From assembly GCF_015711015.1 (NCBI RefSeq), contig NZ_CP064653.1, forward strand, positions 4,650,001-4,714,000: a DNA stretch of 64,000 bases, written 5' to 3'. The stretch comes from Methylomonas sp. LL1 (GTDB lineage: Bacteria > Pseudomonadota > Gammaproteobacteria > Methylococcales > Methylomonadaceae). A program made the position numbers and the translations under genes. A model generated the notes under the pieces. It worked only from the letters and a program-made list of their open reading frames with translations. It was not told the origin of the DNA and did not search any database. Below are positions 37,475 through 46,829 of this stretch, in pieces. Position 1 is the stretch's first letter. Each line of letters begins with the position of its first letter.

Positions 37475-38398
37475 TCAAAGCCTAATATTGTTTTTTATAC
37501 TTTTAAAATCCAACAACACAAATCTTTTGAAAATTGCTAAATATAAATATGCCAGTGCAAGGCCATGGTAATAGCTTAACAAGGGGATTTGTTTGATAAC
37601 TGAATTGGAATCATTAAAAAAACCATAATTTGCGCATCTACGCGCCAAGCGCATCATATGTCTGTTCCATACCGCGCTACCTGCCACGCGAAGGATTTCT
37701 TCTCGATGTTTTTCGATAATATAACGGTATCCATTAATATCTAGTTGACCATTTTTGGATATTGTTTCGCCATCATGTAGCCAGTACACAGCCAAAGGTT
37801 CGCGAATTTGGACGAAATTACAAATTTTTGCGAGTCTTATAGCCGTATCCCACTCTTGATAGGATGGCGCTTGTTCATCAAGCCAGCCAATCTCTTCCAA
37901 GGCTGATTTTGCAACGACGATTGTTGGAAAAACAGGTCCAGGTGTTCGCAAAACCGACAAATAAGCATTACTTCCTTCTATGATTGGTAACTTCCACCGC
38001 TTTCTCTGACCGGTAGCAGATATGAATCTGAACATATTGGCATGGATGACTAGTCGTTGATTCCATCCATGAGAGTCCAGCACATTGATCTGTTTTTCCA
38101 GTTTCGTAGGTAACCACTCATCATCGCTGTCTAAAAAAGCAATCCATTGACCTTGGGCAGCTTTTACTCCGGTGTTCCTTGCCGCTTGCGCTCCTTTGGC
38201 TGAATCATGTCGAACATATCGTAATCGCCGATCCGTAAATGCCAGCACTTCTCCGACTGTATTGTCACTAGATCCGTCATCTACCACTATAATTTCAAAA
38301 TGTGGATAAGTTTGCGCAAATACTGAGCGCAAGCAATATCCTATCGTAAGCTCCCTGTCGCGTGCGGGAATAACAACCGAGATTAAAGGATGGTTCAT
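37475..38398 (-). CDS. Family 2 glycosyltransferase
   Basis: 307 residues, GT-A fold. SVVIPARDRELTIGYCLRSV, IVVDDGSSDNTVGEV and the DxD-like FLDSDDEWLPTKLEKQ motif are all intact at about residues 8-108. A short C-terminal hydrophobic stretch (LLSYYHGLALAYLYLAIF) may associate with membrane. It probably adds one sugar to the repeat unit. Gaps of about 90 bases on both sides set it slightly apart from neighbours in the operon. Confidence 0.88.
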   Translation of the reverse strand: MNHPLISVVIPARDRELTIGYCLRSVFAQTYPHFEIIVVDDGSSDNTVGEVLAFTDRRLRYVRHDSAKGAQAARNTGVKAAQGQWIAFLDSDDEWLPTKLEKQINVLDSHGWNQRLVIHANMFRFISATGQRKRWKLPIIEGSNAYLSVLRTPGPVFPTIVVAKSALEEIGWLDEQAPSYQEWDTAIRLAKICNFVQIREPLAVYWLHDGETISKNGQLDINGYRYIIEKHREEILRVAGSAVWNRHMMRLARRCANYGFFNDSNSVIKQIPLLSYYHGLALAYLYLAIFKRFVLLDFKSIKNNIRL

Positions 38399-38487
38399 TT
38401 AATATTCCTGCTTGAATTGGAAGTGTTCAGTGAAGTTCTTTCGGAAGGCTGAAGAAATTGTAATGTGTTTTCCAGTTGCGGCAGCAA

Positions 38488-39657
38488 TTAATGCTCAACT
38501 TTTATCAGATGCTCAATGATTTCAAAAGCTTTTGGTACACGGGTAGCTAAATTATATAAATGATTAAATGCTAAAATTGCTTGCCGGGAATAGTGTTCAT
38601 AATTATGCCTTATTTTACGGACCGCTTCTGGTAAGTCAGTGATGTTATTAATCATTTCACCGCACTCGTATAGCCCCATTAGTTCTTTATAGCTCTCATT
38701 TCGTGGAACAATTATAGGTTTAGCATATTTTAAGTAGAGTGCGATTTTGTGTGAAGAGAACGCTGTCAAACGATCATTTATGGGTTCATCCCGGTATAAA
38801 GCAACTCCGATGTCGGATGATTCAACAAGTGCATATAATTCATCTTCGGAAAGAGTTTTTTGGGATATGGTGAGATTTTGTGTAGACTTGAATTGTTCGA
38901 TTGATAAAAAGCTAGGTCCATGTAAATATAAATGCTCATTATCTTGCAGTGCTTCAGCTATAGGGATTAATTCATCAATTCTGCGGTGAAAGGTTAATAT
39001 TCCTACAAAGAGAATTACAAAACGATCTAAAAGTATATTTTCTCTGAATGTCCGGGCTTTGTAGGGTAATTTAGCTAAAGGCTCAGAGGCTCCAATGGGA
39101 AGGTAAATAAAGTGATGCGATGTTAATTTGTTTGCTATTTCAAGCGCTTTTGCACGAAGATGGTCTTGTATGATGGTTGCTAAAGCATGTTTATTTGCTT
39201 TGATCTCTGATTTGCGTAGATAATTAAAGTTATTAATCTCGTCATGGTCGTCGATATATAATTCCAATGAATAGTAAATGTAAGGTGTTTCTATTCTTCT
39301 GTTCAAAATCCAGGCAATAATCAATCCTATTTTTTCAACGCCAATAAAAATATCGTATTTATTGTTTTTTATAGAACGCCTAAATCTTATTGATAATAAT
39401 TTAGTTGATAAGTTTGGCATCCATGATGTTAATAAGAAGATACGTCTATCTAATAAGCGTAGAAATCGATAGAATATATCATGGCCAATTATCTCATTTA
39501 TACTAATGCTAAATGTATTTAAATCTGCTGTATCAAGATTGTATTTTGTTGATGTCTTGTATAAATCAACTTTGTGCCCATTTTTTACTAAACATTCTAG
39601 CATATCCCTAAGATAACCTTGGATGGGAAAGCCAGAAATAAAAAATGCAATTCTCAT
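38488..39657 (-). CDS. Glycosyltransferase, GT4-like, AT-rich gene
   Basis: 389 residues from an ATG at 39657 that overlaps the upstream stop (TGATG). N-terminal RIAFFISGFPIQGYLRDMLECL and the C-terminal ILFVGILTFHRRIDELIPIAEAL then SSDIGVALYRDEPINDRLTAFSSHKIALYLKYAKPIIVP fit a diverged GT-B enzyme without the usual E-x7-E motif. Codon use is much AT-richer than in the flanking genes, suggesting a separate origin. Donor unknown. Confidence 0.75.
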   Translation of the reverse strand: MRIAFFISGFPIQGYLRDMLECLVKNGHKVDLYKTSTKYNLDTADLNTFSISINEIIGHDIFYRFLRLLDRRIFLLTSWMPNLSTKLLSIRFRRSIKNNKYDIFIGVEKIGLIIAWILNRRIETPYIYYSLELYIDDHDEINNFNYLRKSEIKANKHALATIIQDHLRAKALEIANKLTSHHFIYLPIGASEPLAKLPYKARTFRENILLDRFVILFVGILTFHRRIDELIPIAEALQDNEHLYLHGPSFLSIEQFKSTQNLTISQKTLSEDELYALVESSDIGVALYRDEPINDRLTAFSSHKIALYLKYAKPIIVPRNESYKELMGLYECGEMINNITDLPEAVRKIRHNYEHYSRQAILAFNHLYNLATRVPKAFEIIEHLIKVEH

Positions 39658-40436
39658 CAAATTTTATGCGGTATGGCTAGAATTACACCAGACCAACTAT
39701 CAAAAGATAAGGGAATACATTCTAACCAAGCATAATGGATTTTTATTTCCAAATTAGACGAAGGTAACATCCAATTTAGTTCGGGTAAAAATAAATACCT
39801 CATTTTATGAGTTTCCCGTATCTGTTTGGCTTTTCCTGTTAAGTTATCCTCAATGAAAATTGTATAATTAACATCTGCCACGTTAGCGTTGGCATGAAGG
39901 ACAGGTTCGGCAATTCTGGTGACTTTAATTGTATTGTCTTCCAAGCGTTTAACACGTACTTCCGGTTTTTGGATCAGTACCGCAGGACCGTACCAAAAAT
40001 CGAATAAAAATACACCGCTAGGTTTTAAATGAACTGCCGCGGTTGCAAAGCTATTTTCCAGATCCGCATTGGATGTTTGATAACTCATTACATGAAATAG
40101 TGATATCACGGCATCATATTGTTCCCCAGTGCGAATACTACGCACATCACCCTGAATAAATGTAAGCCTTTCTGCGATTTCGGTTGGTAACTTGGCTTTC
40201 CGCATTTCAGCTTGATTAAGCATCGTTACGCTCATATCTATGCCAACAACCGTAAAACCCATGCGTGCAAAAAACTCGGCGTGTCCACCTGTGCCGCAAC
40301 CAAGTTCTAATATCGTTTTTGCCGATGGGTTAAACTCCCTGATATGAGAAGCCACATACGCCGCTTCAGCCGCATAATCCTTATCTCGATAAAGTAAATC
40401 GTAATAGAGGGCATAGTGGTCGAATACCTCACTCAT
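39657..40436 (-). CDS. SAM-dependent methyltransferase, class I
   Basis: 259 residues. Motif I TILELGCGTGGHAEFFARMG near residue 40, GIDMSVTMLNQAEMRK (motif II), and DAVISLFHVMSYQ (motif IV region). The C-terminal half is beta-rich, as in sugar N- or C-methyltransferases of deoxysugar pathways. Placed directly after the DegT aminotransferase (ATGA overlap). A reasonable reading is N-methylation of the amino sugar made by that enzyme, but this is inference. Confidence 0.85.
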   Translation of the reverse strand: MSEVFDHYALYYDLLYRDKDYAAEAAYVASHIREFNPSAKTILELGCGTGGHAEFFARMGFTVVGIDMSVTMLNQAEMRKAKLPTEIAERLTFIQGDVRSIRTGEQYDAVISLFHVMSYQTSNADLENSFATAAVHLKPSGVFLFDFWYGPAVLIQKPEVRVKRLEDNTIKVTRIAEPVLHANANVADVNYTIFIEDNLTGKAKQIRETHKMRYLFLPELNWMLPSSNLEIKIHYAWLECIPLSFDSWSGVILAIPHKI

Positions 40437-41542
40437 TGCAAAACCTCTCGGCAGGCATAAGCCACTTTTTCAATTTGTGCATTTGTTAAGGCTAAACCAC
40501 TGGGGATGTAAAAACCGTATCGATAAAGGTTTTCAGCCACTGGATATGTTTCGTTCGTAAAAAATCCCATTTTTTTTAAGACCGGTTGTAAATGCATGGG
40601 ATAGAAAAAAGGGCGCGTACCGATTTCTTTGTCTGCAAGCCGCTGCATGGCTTGATCGGCTGTTAAACCCTGAGACTTATCCAAAACCAAGCCAAAAACC
40701 CAAAAAATGTTTTGGGCATACTCGGTCTGCATCAAAGGTAATTGCACCCCCGGCAGAGTGCCCAATAATTCGGAATAAAGTTCGCCAATTTCGCGTTTGC
40801 GCCGAATAAATTCATCCAGACGTTCCAATTGCGCGATACCCAATGCGGCCTGCATATTAGTCATACGATAATTCCAGCCCAAGCGTTCATGCACGAATCG
40901 TTTGGCTGGCTGGAAGCATAAGTTCCGCAAGCTGCGTGCCTGTTCGGCAAGTTCATCGTCATCGGTTACCACCATGCCGCCTTCGCCGGTGGTAATGTGT
41001 TTATTTGGGTAAAAACTGAAGGTGCTGATATCACCGAAGCTACCGCAAGGTTTGCCGTTGTAGGTTTGTCCATGCGCTTCGGCGGCGTCTTCTATTACTT
41101 TTAGACCATGTCTTTGTGCCAAGTCTAATAACGGTTGCATATCAACAGGTAGACCATAAATATGCACGGCCATGATGGCCTTGGTTTTTGACGTGATTTT
41201 TGACTCGACCTGGCTGACATCCATATTCCAAGTCAGGGGGCAGCAATCGACCAATACGGGCGTTGCTCCTGCCCGGACGATTTGATGAAGACAGGAAATG
41301 ATAGTAAAAGTAGGAACAATGACTTCATCGCCAGGCCCTATACCCAATGTCTCAATTCCAATATCTAGAGCAGCCGTACCATTTGCCACGGCAACAGCGT
41401 TTTTGCGCCCAAAGCGTTTGGCAAATTCGGTTTCAAAGCGTTTTATGAAGGGGCCTTCGGAAGAGATCCAGCCGGTTTCTATACATTCCAGCAAGTATTT
41501 CTTTTCATTTCCATCCAGCAATGGCTCATTGACGGGTATCAT
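40433..41542 (-). CDS. DegT/DnrJ/EryC1/StrS-family PLP sugar aminotransferase
   Basis: Transfers an amino group to a keto-sugar nucleotide. 369 residues, family length. MIPVNEPLLDGNEKKYLLECI at the start, KNAVAVANGTAALDI, VIEDAAEAHGQTY (PLP-ring Asp), and the Schiff-base lysine in STFSFYPNKHITTGEGGMV near residue 186 are intact. Closest in style to perosamine or 4-amino-deoxysugar synthases of O-antigen clusters. No dehydratase to make the keto-sugar is in the window, so the substrate must come from elsewhere. Overlaps the cupin gene by four bases. Confidence 0.93.
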   Translation of the reverse strand: MIPVNEPLLDGNEKKYLLECIETGWISSEGPFIKRFETEFAKRFGRKNAVAVANGTAALDIGIETLGIGPGDEVIVPTFTIISCLHQIVRAGATPVLVDCCPLTWNMDVSQVESKITSKTKAIMAVHIYGLPVDMQPLLDLAQRHGLKVIEDAAEAHGQTYNGKPCGSFGDISTFSFYPNKHITTGEGGMVVTDDDELAEQARSLRNLCFQPAKRFVHERLGWNYRMTNMQAALGIAQLERLDEFIRRKREIGELYSELLGTLPGVQLPLMQTEYAQNIFWVFGLVLDKSQGLTADQAMQRLADKEIGTRPFFYPMHLQPVLKKMGFFTNETYPVAENLYRYGFYIPSGLALTNAQIEKVAYACREVLQ

Positions 41543-41976
41543 TCGAGCTTTCTCATTTTGATTTGGTCATTATCGATAGAGTCAAAGCGGGTTTTATCCT
41601 GATCTCCCGCGTAAGGTCCTTGTTTAACTTCTATGATTTCGGTGGCTTCGAGCATTTCAAAGCCGTGGCCACCAAGAGCAAGCAGAACCACATCGCCGGT
41701 TTCGAGTATGGTGCTTTCCAGGTATTCCTGCTCAGCGGAATAGAAATCAACCCGGACTCGGCCGCTTTTAACAAACAATACCTCGTTAGTATAGTGAACT
41801 TCTCGAGCGACAGGATTATGAACGTGCGGTGGAATTTTATAACCGACGGGGCGGTTCATATAGCCGATTTGCTGGGAATAAGTGCCGGGTGTAAAAAACT
41901 CGATGCCTTCTTTTTTGAAGGAGTGGCGAATGATAACGGCAAGCTCTTGATCTTGGTTGTTAATTCGTTCTATCAA
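41539..41976 (-). CDS. Cupin-fold protein
   Basis: 145 residues from a TTG at 41976, which has a GGAG site seven bases upstream; an ATG at 42030 would add 18 residues without one. Single-domain cupin: PPHVHNPVAREVHYTNEVLFVKSG carries metal-ligand histidines and the Glu, and LETGDVVLLALGGHGFEM the second motif. Such proteins occur in sugar-nucleotide pathways as isomerases or as binding proteins. Placed before DegT, a keto-sugar isomerase role is plausible but not shown. Confidence 0.78.
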   Translation of the reverse strand: MIERINNQDQELAVIIRHSFKKEGIEFFTPGTYSQQIGYMNRPVGYKIPPHVHNPVAREVHYTNEVLFVKSGRVRVDFYSAEQEYLESTILETGDVVLLALGGHGFEMLEATEIIEVKQGPYAGDQDKTRFDSIDNDQIKMRKLE

Positions 41977-42051
41977 AATAAATCTCCAATATATTAATAT
42001 CTCAGTGTTACACTTCGCTTTTGAATTCAACTGGTAAAAAGTTAAATATAT

Positions 42052-44118
42052 TTATATTTTTTTCCTAAAAATATAATAATTAACTCTTGAAAAACCATAA
42101 ACTTCAGTGAATTTTCCTATGAAAACAAAACCTTCATTGACTGTGTATTCCATAAGTAGGGAGTGTTGAATTATAACCGGAAATCTCATTGAACTTTCGA
42201 GCCATCGCTTAGCGTCATTGTAGTTTAAACAGTCTTCGGTTAAGCAGTCAAAAACAAGAAAGCCGCCTGGTGCTAAAACGCGAGCTGATTCGGAAATGTA
42301 ATGCAAAGTATTTAGAATTGGAATATAAACAAATACGCCATGTGCATGGACAATATTGCAGGAGTTTGATTGAGTTTGATCTAAGGAGTGACCATTAGCC
42401 GTATGAACTACAAGTGTGCAAGATGAAGACTTTTCGAACTTTGACTTTAAATAATTTATCCATCCCCGGTGAGTTTCGTAGATTTCATATCTAATAGGCT
42501 TTGCTAGCTCTAAAACTTTTTCCAAATACATGCCTGTTCCGGGACCAATTTCTAGAGCGGTTGTGCAAGAGGATAATGTGTTATATTCTGCTAGTTTATT
42601 TATTATTCTGTTTCTTCTACCATGTTTTCGTTTGTCAGGTTCTTTGTTTTCTAAATAATCGCAAATTGATAATCCAGATTTTTGAGCATTATGAATGGTT
42701 TGAGCGGGGTCAATATATCCCATTCCAGATTTTGAAACTGTAAATCCAAAATAATTGATAATTAAATTTATTTTTCGCAGGCTTCTGTTAAAAAAGTTGT
42801 TTGGCAGATGCTTTATAAAGCGTGCCGCAGACCTTATTGGTTCAGGTAGAAATTTGTATAAGCTACGAAATAAGTGGGAGAAAGGAAATGGGCGTCTTGA
42901 TTTTCTGTTGCTATTTAATATTTCAAAAATATGATTGACAGCTGTAACAGTAGCATGGCCAGGGTTATATAAAATGTATTGTTTTATGTATTCCTTTTGA
43001 AAAGGGTAGTCGTCTGGGTTGTCAAGTACCTGCATGATGGCTTTAGGAAGATCGTAAATATTTTTAATAACCAATCCGAACTCTTTTCCGCCATTTATAG
43101 TGGTTCTAGAAGCCCATGAGGATGTGTCTATTTGCGGAAATATTGATTTTAGGTAGTTATTGAAGTATTCAGGGGTTTCAATAAATATAACTGGCTTTTG
43201 TAAGGCAAGAAATTCAAAAGAAACGCTGCTAATGCACGTTATAAGAATATCTGATAATGCGAGTAATGGGTCTATTTTGAAATCGCGGAATAGCCATAAA
43301 TTAGAAAAAACCTCCTCTAATTTCCCAATTTCATCAAACCAGTTAACTCCTCCAGTGCTATAAAAATTTTTATTTGATTCCCAGCAATCAATTGGAAGTT
43401 TAACTAGTATATTAAATTTATTTAGGCCGCATAGAATGCGTATAATTTCAAGGCCGTGTTTTCTTAATGATGCTCCTTCGTTAAATGCAGGGGCATAGAG
43501 CAGTGTTTTTTTTGTTGGGTCAAGATGTAAAGATTCAGTTAAATCAATGGTATTGATGTGTCCATTAAGTAGATTATCTGATTTTGGATAACCAATTTCA
43601 TAAGTATCAAGGTGATTTGGGTGATCAATATTCCAGTCAGTTAAAAAGTTTTTAAATGCATCTTTGTGCATCGGACCATAAAAAAACAATGCATCGAACG
43701 AATTTATAATTTCTTTAGTGAAGGTTAAGCCTTTTGATGGTTGTCCATGAAAAAGAACTATACTGTAAACAAAGTCCAGGCCATGGCTATATTGTTCGGT
43801 AGTTATAAAAATGTCTATTTCTGGATAAAAAAAACTTCTTAATAGTTCATTTTCAATATAAATAAATCTATCACCAATATCTTCAAATAACTTGCCGAAC
43901 TGATGGTTTGTGTTATCGCGATAAATAATTAAAATTTTATCATCAGGTTTATTTTTTGCATATAATCGAAGTACAGGTTCAAAAAATTGAATTTCTCCAA
44001 GTGACGCAAGGTCAAAAGCTACAATTTTTTGATTCGTAATTTTTCGTAGATCCAGCTTTAGTTTTATCGCTTGATATAAAGGTGATTTATATATATCCAT
44101 TGGCGTAATTGATTGCAT
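42052..44118 (-). CDS. Fusion: CDP-glycerol glycerophosphotransferase-like domain plus SAM methyltransferase
   Basis: 688 residues. Part one (about 1-400) resembles TagB/TagF-type enzymes that move a polyol phosphate from its CDP carrier: DIFITTEQYSHGLDFVYSIVLFHGQPSKG, LLYAPAFNEGASLRKHG, and LSDILITCISSVSFEFLALQKPVIFIETPEYF. The equivalents of the usual catalytic histidines are partly kept (FHGQ). Part two (about 480-688) is a class I methyltransferase with ALEIGPGTGMYLEKVL and ARVLAPGGFLVFDCL. The gene is AT-rich and overlaps the racemase gene by 32 bases. I infer transfer of a phosphate-linked group plus methylation, perhaps capping the chain. The pairing is unusual and I know no named homologue. 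Confidence 0.72.
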   Translation of the reverse strand: MQSITPMDIYKSPLYQAIKLKLDLRKITNQKIVAFDLASLGEIQFFEPVLRLYAKNKPDDKILIIYRDNTNHQFGKLFEDIGDRFIYIENELLRSFFYPEIDIFITTEQYSHGLDFVYSIVLFHGQPSKGLTFTKEIINSFDALFFYGPMHKDAFKNFLTDWNIDHPNHLDTYEIGYPKSDNLLNGHINTIDLTESLHLDPTKKTLLYAPAFNEGASLRKHGLEIIRILCGLNKFNILVKLPIDCWESNKNFYSTGGVNWFDEIGKLEEVFSNLWLFRDFKIDPLLALSDILITCISSVSFEFLALQKPVIFIETPEYFNNYLKSIFPQIDTSSWASRTTINGGKEFGLVIKNIYDLPKAIMQVLDNPDDYPFQKEYIKQYILYNPGHATVTAVNHIFEILNSNRKSRRPFPFSHLFRSLYKFLPEPIRSAARFIKHLPNNFFNRSLRKINLIINYFGFTVSKSGMGYIDPAQTIHNAQKSGLSICDYLENKEPDKRKHGRRNRIINKLAEYNTLSSCTTALEIGPGTGMYLEKVLELAKPIRYEIYETHRGWINYLKSKFEKSSSCTLVVHTANGHSLDQTQSNSCNIVHAHGVFVYIPILNTLHYISESARVLAPGGFLVFDCLTEDCLNYNDAKRWLESSMRFPVIIQHSLLMEYTVNEGFVFIGKFTEVYGFSRVNYYIFRKKI

Positions 44119-44791
44119 ATTGAGCTAGGGCAAGGCTCGAATCAATAATAGATATGTCGCTATCTATGTTATGTAGGCAGCCAAATTCTGTGCACCCAAA
44201 AATTAAAACATCAAATCTTTGTTCTTTATGTAATTGTGATAAAAGTAGATTTAAATCTAATTCAATTTTACTGGTTAATGTATTTAATTTGATTTTTTCT
44301 ATAATTTCTTCGGCTTTTCTTTGAAGTGGTTCTGAGTGATGAAGATAATTGAATCCATTGTTCTCAAGATAAGGTTTATAAGTTTTGGCATAGTAAGTTA
44401 TAGCTCCGCCTAAGACAGAAATATTTTTGGCCAATGGATAATGCTGAAGCAACTTCTGAACAGTAATTTCCATAATATTTATGATAGGAGTTTCAATTGA
44501 AGATTGTATTTCGTGGATATAATGTGAAGCGCTATTGCAAGGAATAACAATAAAGTCTACTGGATAATTTTCGAGGCACTTACAACTTTGAATCATTGCT
44601 GGAACAGGCGATGCTTCATGATACAAATAATGACGGGATCGACTCGGAATGTGGGTGTTAACATCAATGACTGTCCGACAATGCTCCCAATCTTTAGTTG
44701 CCCCGCTAAGGTCAAGGATTTTTTGGTAAAAAGAAATGGTTGCATAAGGCCCCATTCCACCAAGGATGCCAATTGTCTTAGGAGGTGTCAT
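44087..44791 (-). CDS. Aspartate/glutamate racemase family protein
   Basis: 234 residues. PLP-independent racemase fold with both catalytic cysteines visible, in FIVIPCNSASHY near residue 84 and LIFGCTEFGCL near residue 203. The GILGGMGPYATISFY start is typical of aspartate racemases. It would give D-aspartate, D-glutamate or a related D-acid. Its place inside a glycan operon suggests an amino-acid substituent on the polysaccharide. It begins 2 bases after the upstream methyltransferase stop. Confidence 0.9.
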   Translation of the reverse strand: MTPPKTIGILGGMGPYATISFYQKILDLSGATKDWEHCRTVIDVNTHIPSRSRHYLYHEASPVPAMIQSCKCLENYPVDFIVIPCNSASHYIHEIQSSIETPIINIMEITVQKLLQHYPLAKNISVLGGAITYYAKTYKPYLENNGFNYLHHSEPLQRKAEEIIEKIKLNTLTSKIELDLNLLLSQLHKEQRFDVLIFGCTEFGCLHNIDSDISIIDSSLALAQYAINYANGYI

Positions 44792-44793
44792 TC

Positions 44794-45588
44794 CTATCCC
44801 TCTGATCGTTTAAAAAGAATAAAGTCGTGCGATCTGTTTCCACCTTCAAATGGAATTGGATTAATATGATCAGCTATCCAGGAAATAGTATACATTAAAT
44901 AATATGAAATCGGCTTAGCTAAGTCTGATACTATACAAAGAGCGTTTATGACTGGAGTTCTATTTAAAAACCGTACGCCTCTTAGAAATCTGTAACTTCG
45001 TTGTTGATAATATTTTTTAAATTCAAATGTATTGAATAGTTCAGAAAGCTCGTGTGGTGTTCTATAAATAGAGTAATAATTTTGTAGGTCTGATATTTCT
45101 CGGGTTTTATAGTTTAATGTACTTCGATCAATTATTATGGTGCTCTGTTTCAAATATGGCTTGAGGTTACTTAATATTTTTATTATTTCATCGTCTTGCA
45201 GATACTGAGTTACTCCAGAAAAGTAAATTATATCGAAATATTTGTCGGCTTGAAACTCCATGGCAGGAATTTTATAAAAAACAATATTATCTAGTCCAAT
45301 ATCTTTGATGCATTCTCGTGCAATGTCAATAGCAGTTTCGCTAAAATCAATGCCTGTGTAATGATTTACTAATGGGGCGAGTGATACCGCCCAACGGCCA
45401 TTACCGCAGCCAAGTTCCAAAATATTCATGTCCTTATTAAGTGGAATAATTCTTTGGAGATGCTTAACTTCAAAAAAATGCCGATAAGGAGCTTCTAGAA
45501 GACCTCCTCCTCCCATTGGATAGCAACCATATAACTCCTTTGGTAGCATCCCCAAAGAATTCCAATATTTGTGTATGGTTGAGTTCAT
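44794..45588 (-). CDS. SAM-dependent methyltransferase, class I
   Basis: 264 residues. Motif I ILELGCGNGRWAVSLAPL near residue 55; GIDFSETAIDIAREC and YFDIIYFSGVTQYLQDD follow. The C-terminal third has a hydrophobic stretch (VINALCIVSDLAKPISYYLMYTISWIA) that may contact membrane lipids. AT-rich. Its ATG overlaps the ApgM-like stop by four bases. Acceptor unknown; one of four methyltransferase domains in the locus. Confidence 0.84.
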   Translation of the reverse strand: MNSTIHKYWNSLGMLPKELYGCYPMGGGGLLEAPYRHFFEVKHLQRIIPLNKDMNILELGCGNGRWAVSLAPLVNHYTGIDFSETAIDIARECIKDIGLDNIVFYKIPAMEFQADKYFDIIYFSGVTQYLQDDEIIKILSNLKPYLKQSTIIIDRSTLNYKTREISDLQNYYSIYRTPHELSELFNTFEFKKYYQQRSYRFLRGVRFLNRTPVINALCIVSDLAKPISYYLMYTISWIADHINPIPFEGGNRSHDFILFKRSEG

Positions 45589-46790
45589 GCTTTCTGTTTT
45601 TCTATTAACTTTTCAATAACAAAAAGTGAGTTAATGGGGGGGTGTAACGAACAAGAAGACTCACAAAATTGGTCTGTGTTACATGCTTTTATATTATTTC
45701 CATATAAAGAGTATGGGACAGGTGAAGAGATGTGCTTACCATCTCTACAGCGAGTTCCATGATCTCCACAAATTATAATTTTGAATTCCGCTGAATACTT
45801 TCTCACTAATTCAGTTAGGATGGGAGCAACAACAAAATGATCAATTCTTTCTATGGCCTCTATTTTTCCAGTAAAGTTTCTTTGGTGTGCTTCTTCATCA
45901 GTTGCATTAATATGCGTCAGAATAAAATCATAATCCTTTAAATATTTAATTGTATAGTCTGCTTTTGCTTGATAATCGGTATCGATATACCCTGTTGCGC
46001 CGGGTATAACGTCAAAATGCATACCTGCCGCCATTGCAATGCCGTGCAAAAAATCAAGACCTCCAACAACAGCACCACGTAAACCATGTTGTTGCGTAAA
46101 CGATGGCCATATCGGTTTAATGGATGGGCTCCATAGCCAAAGCATATTTGCGGTACACTGCCCTGAGATTGACATGTTCTTTATTTGTTTTTGCGTGCCC
46201 ATTAAAAACTCGTCAAGTTGATCAGCGAGTTGTTTTGCTGTTGGCGTTGTACCACAGGGTAACAACTTCCTCACATTGCCATTGATATGCATGTGTGGTT
46301 CAAAACATTTTATATCTTTAGCGGAAACATTGGCGCCTCTAATTATTAAAATGTTGCGATAACTTTGGCCTGGATATAATTCCCAATTATCGAATGGGAG
46401 GTCTATTTTTGAAATTAAGGCTCGAGCATGGCTGTCATTGATGAGGCCTGCGGTAAAGTCTTTTAATATTTGCTTTTTCGGGTCAATCGTGACTAAGTTG
46501 CAACGCAAAACAAGATCATTTTGTTTTAGCGGAATACCTTTTGCCATGGCCTCAAATGAAGCTCTTCCGCATGGATAATATTTTTCTGGCGCATAACCCA
46601 ACAGTCCCATGATACAGACCATGCTTTCAATGGGGAAACCAGGAAATGTTGTTTGAATTCTACCTATCTGACCACGGTTTGCTATAAAGTGAATATTAGG
46701 CGCATGAGCAACCTGCAAGGGAGTTTTACCGTTTAGTTCAGGAATAGGCTCATCCCCCAATCCATCGATAACTATCATCACCGTTTTCAT
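45585..46790 (-). CDS. ApgM-like (archaeal-type phosphoglycerate mutase) alkaline phosphatase superfamily enzyme
   Basis: 401 residues. Metal-site motifs of the superfamily are intact: MIVIDGLGDEPIPEL (first Asp), THINATDEEAHQRNFTGKIEAIERID, and ICGDHGTRCRDGKHISSPVPY. The nucleophilic serine is probably in FPIESMVCIMGLLGY, followed by YYPCGRASFEAMAKGI, as in the ApgM family. Housekeeping glycolytic mutases are not usually found in O-antigen operons, and this one is AT-rich and locked between a nucleotidyltransferase and a methyltransferase. I infer a role in making a phosphorylated precursor for the glycan, substrate unknown. Confidence 0.85.
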   Translation of the reverse strand: MKTVMIVIDGLGDEPIPELNGKTPLQVAHAPNIHFIANRGQIGRIQTTFPGFPIESMVCIMGLLGYAPEKYYPCGRASFEAMAKGIPLKQNDLVLRCNLVTIDPKKQILKDFTAGLINDSHARALISKIDLPFDNWELYPGQSYRNILIIRGANVSAKDIKCFEPHMHINGNVRKLLPCGTTPTAKQLADQLDEFLMGTQKQIKNMSISGQCTANMLWLWSPSIKPIWPSFTQQHGLRGAVVGGLDFLHGIAMAAGMHFDVIPGATGYIDTDYQAKADYTIKYLKDYDFILTHINATDEEAHQRNFTGKIEAIERIDHFVVAPILTELVRKYSAEFKIIICGDHGTRCRDGKHISSPVPYSLYGNNIKACNTDQFCESSCSLHPPINSLFVIEKLIEKQKA

Positions 46791-46829
46791 TTGTTGTCAG
46801 CTTGGGAGCAGTTTATCCAAACATAATTG

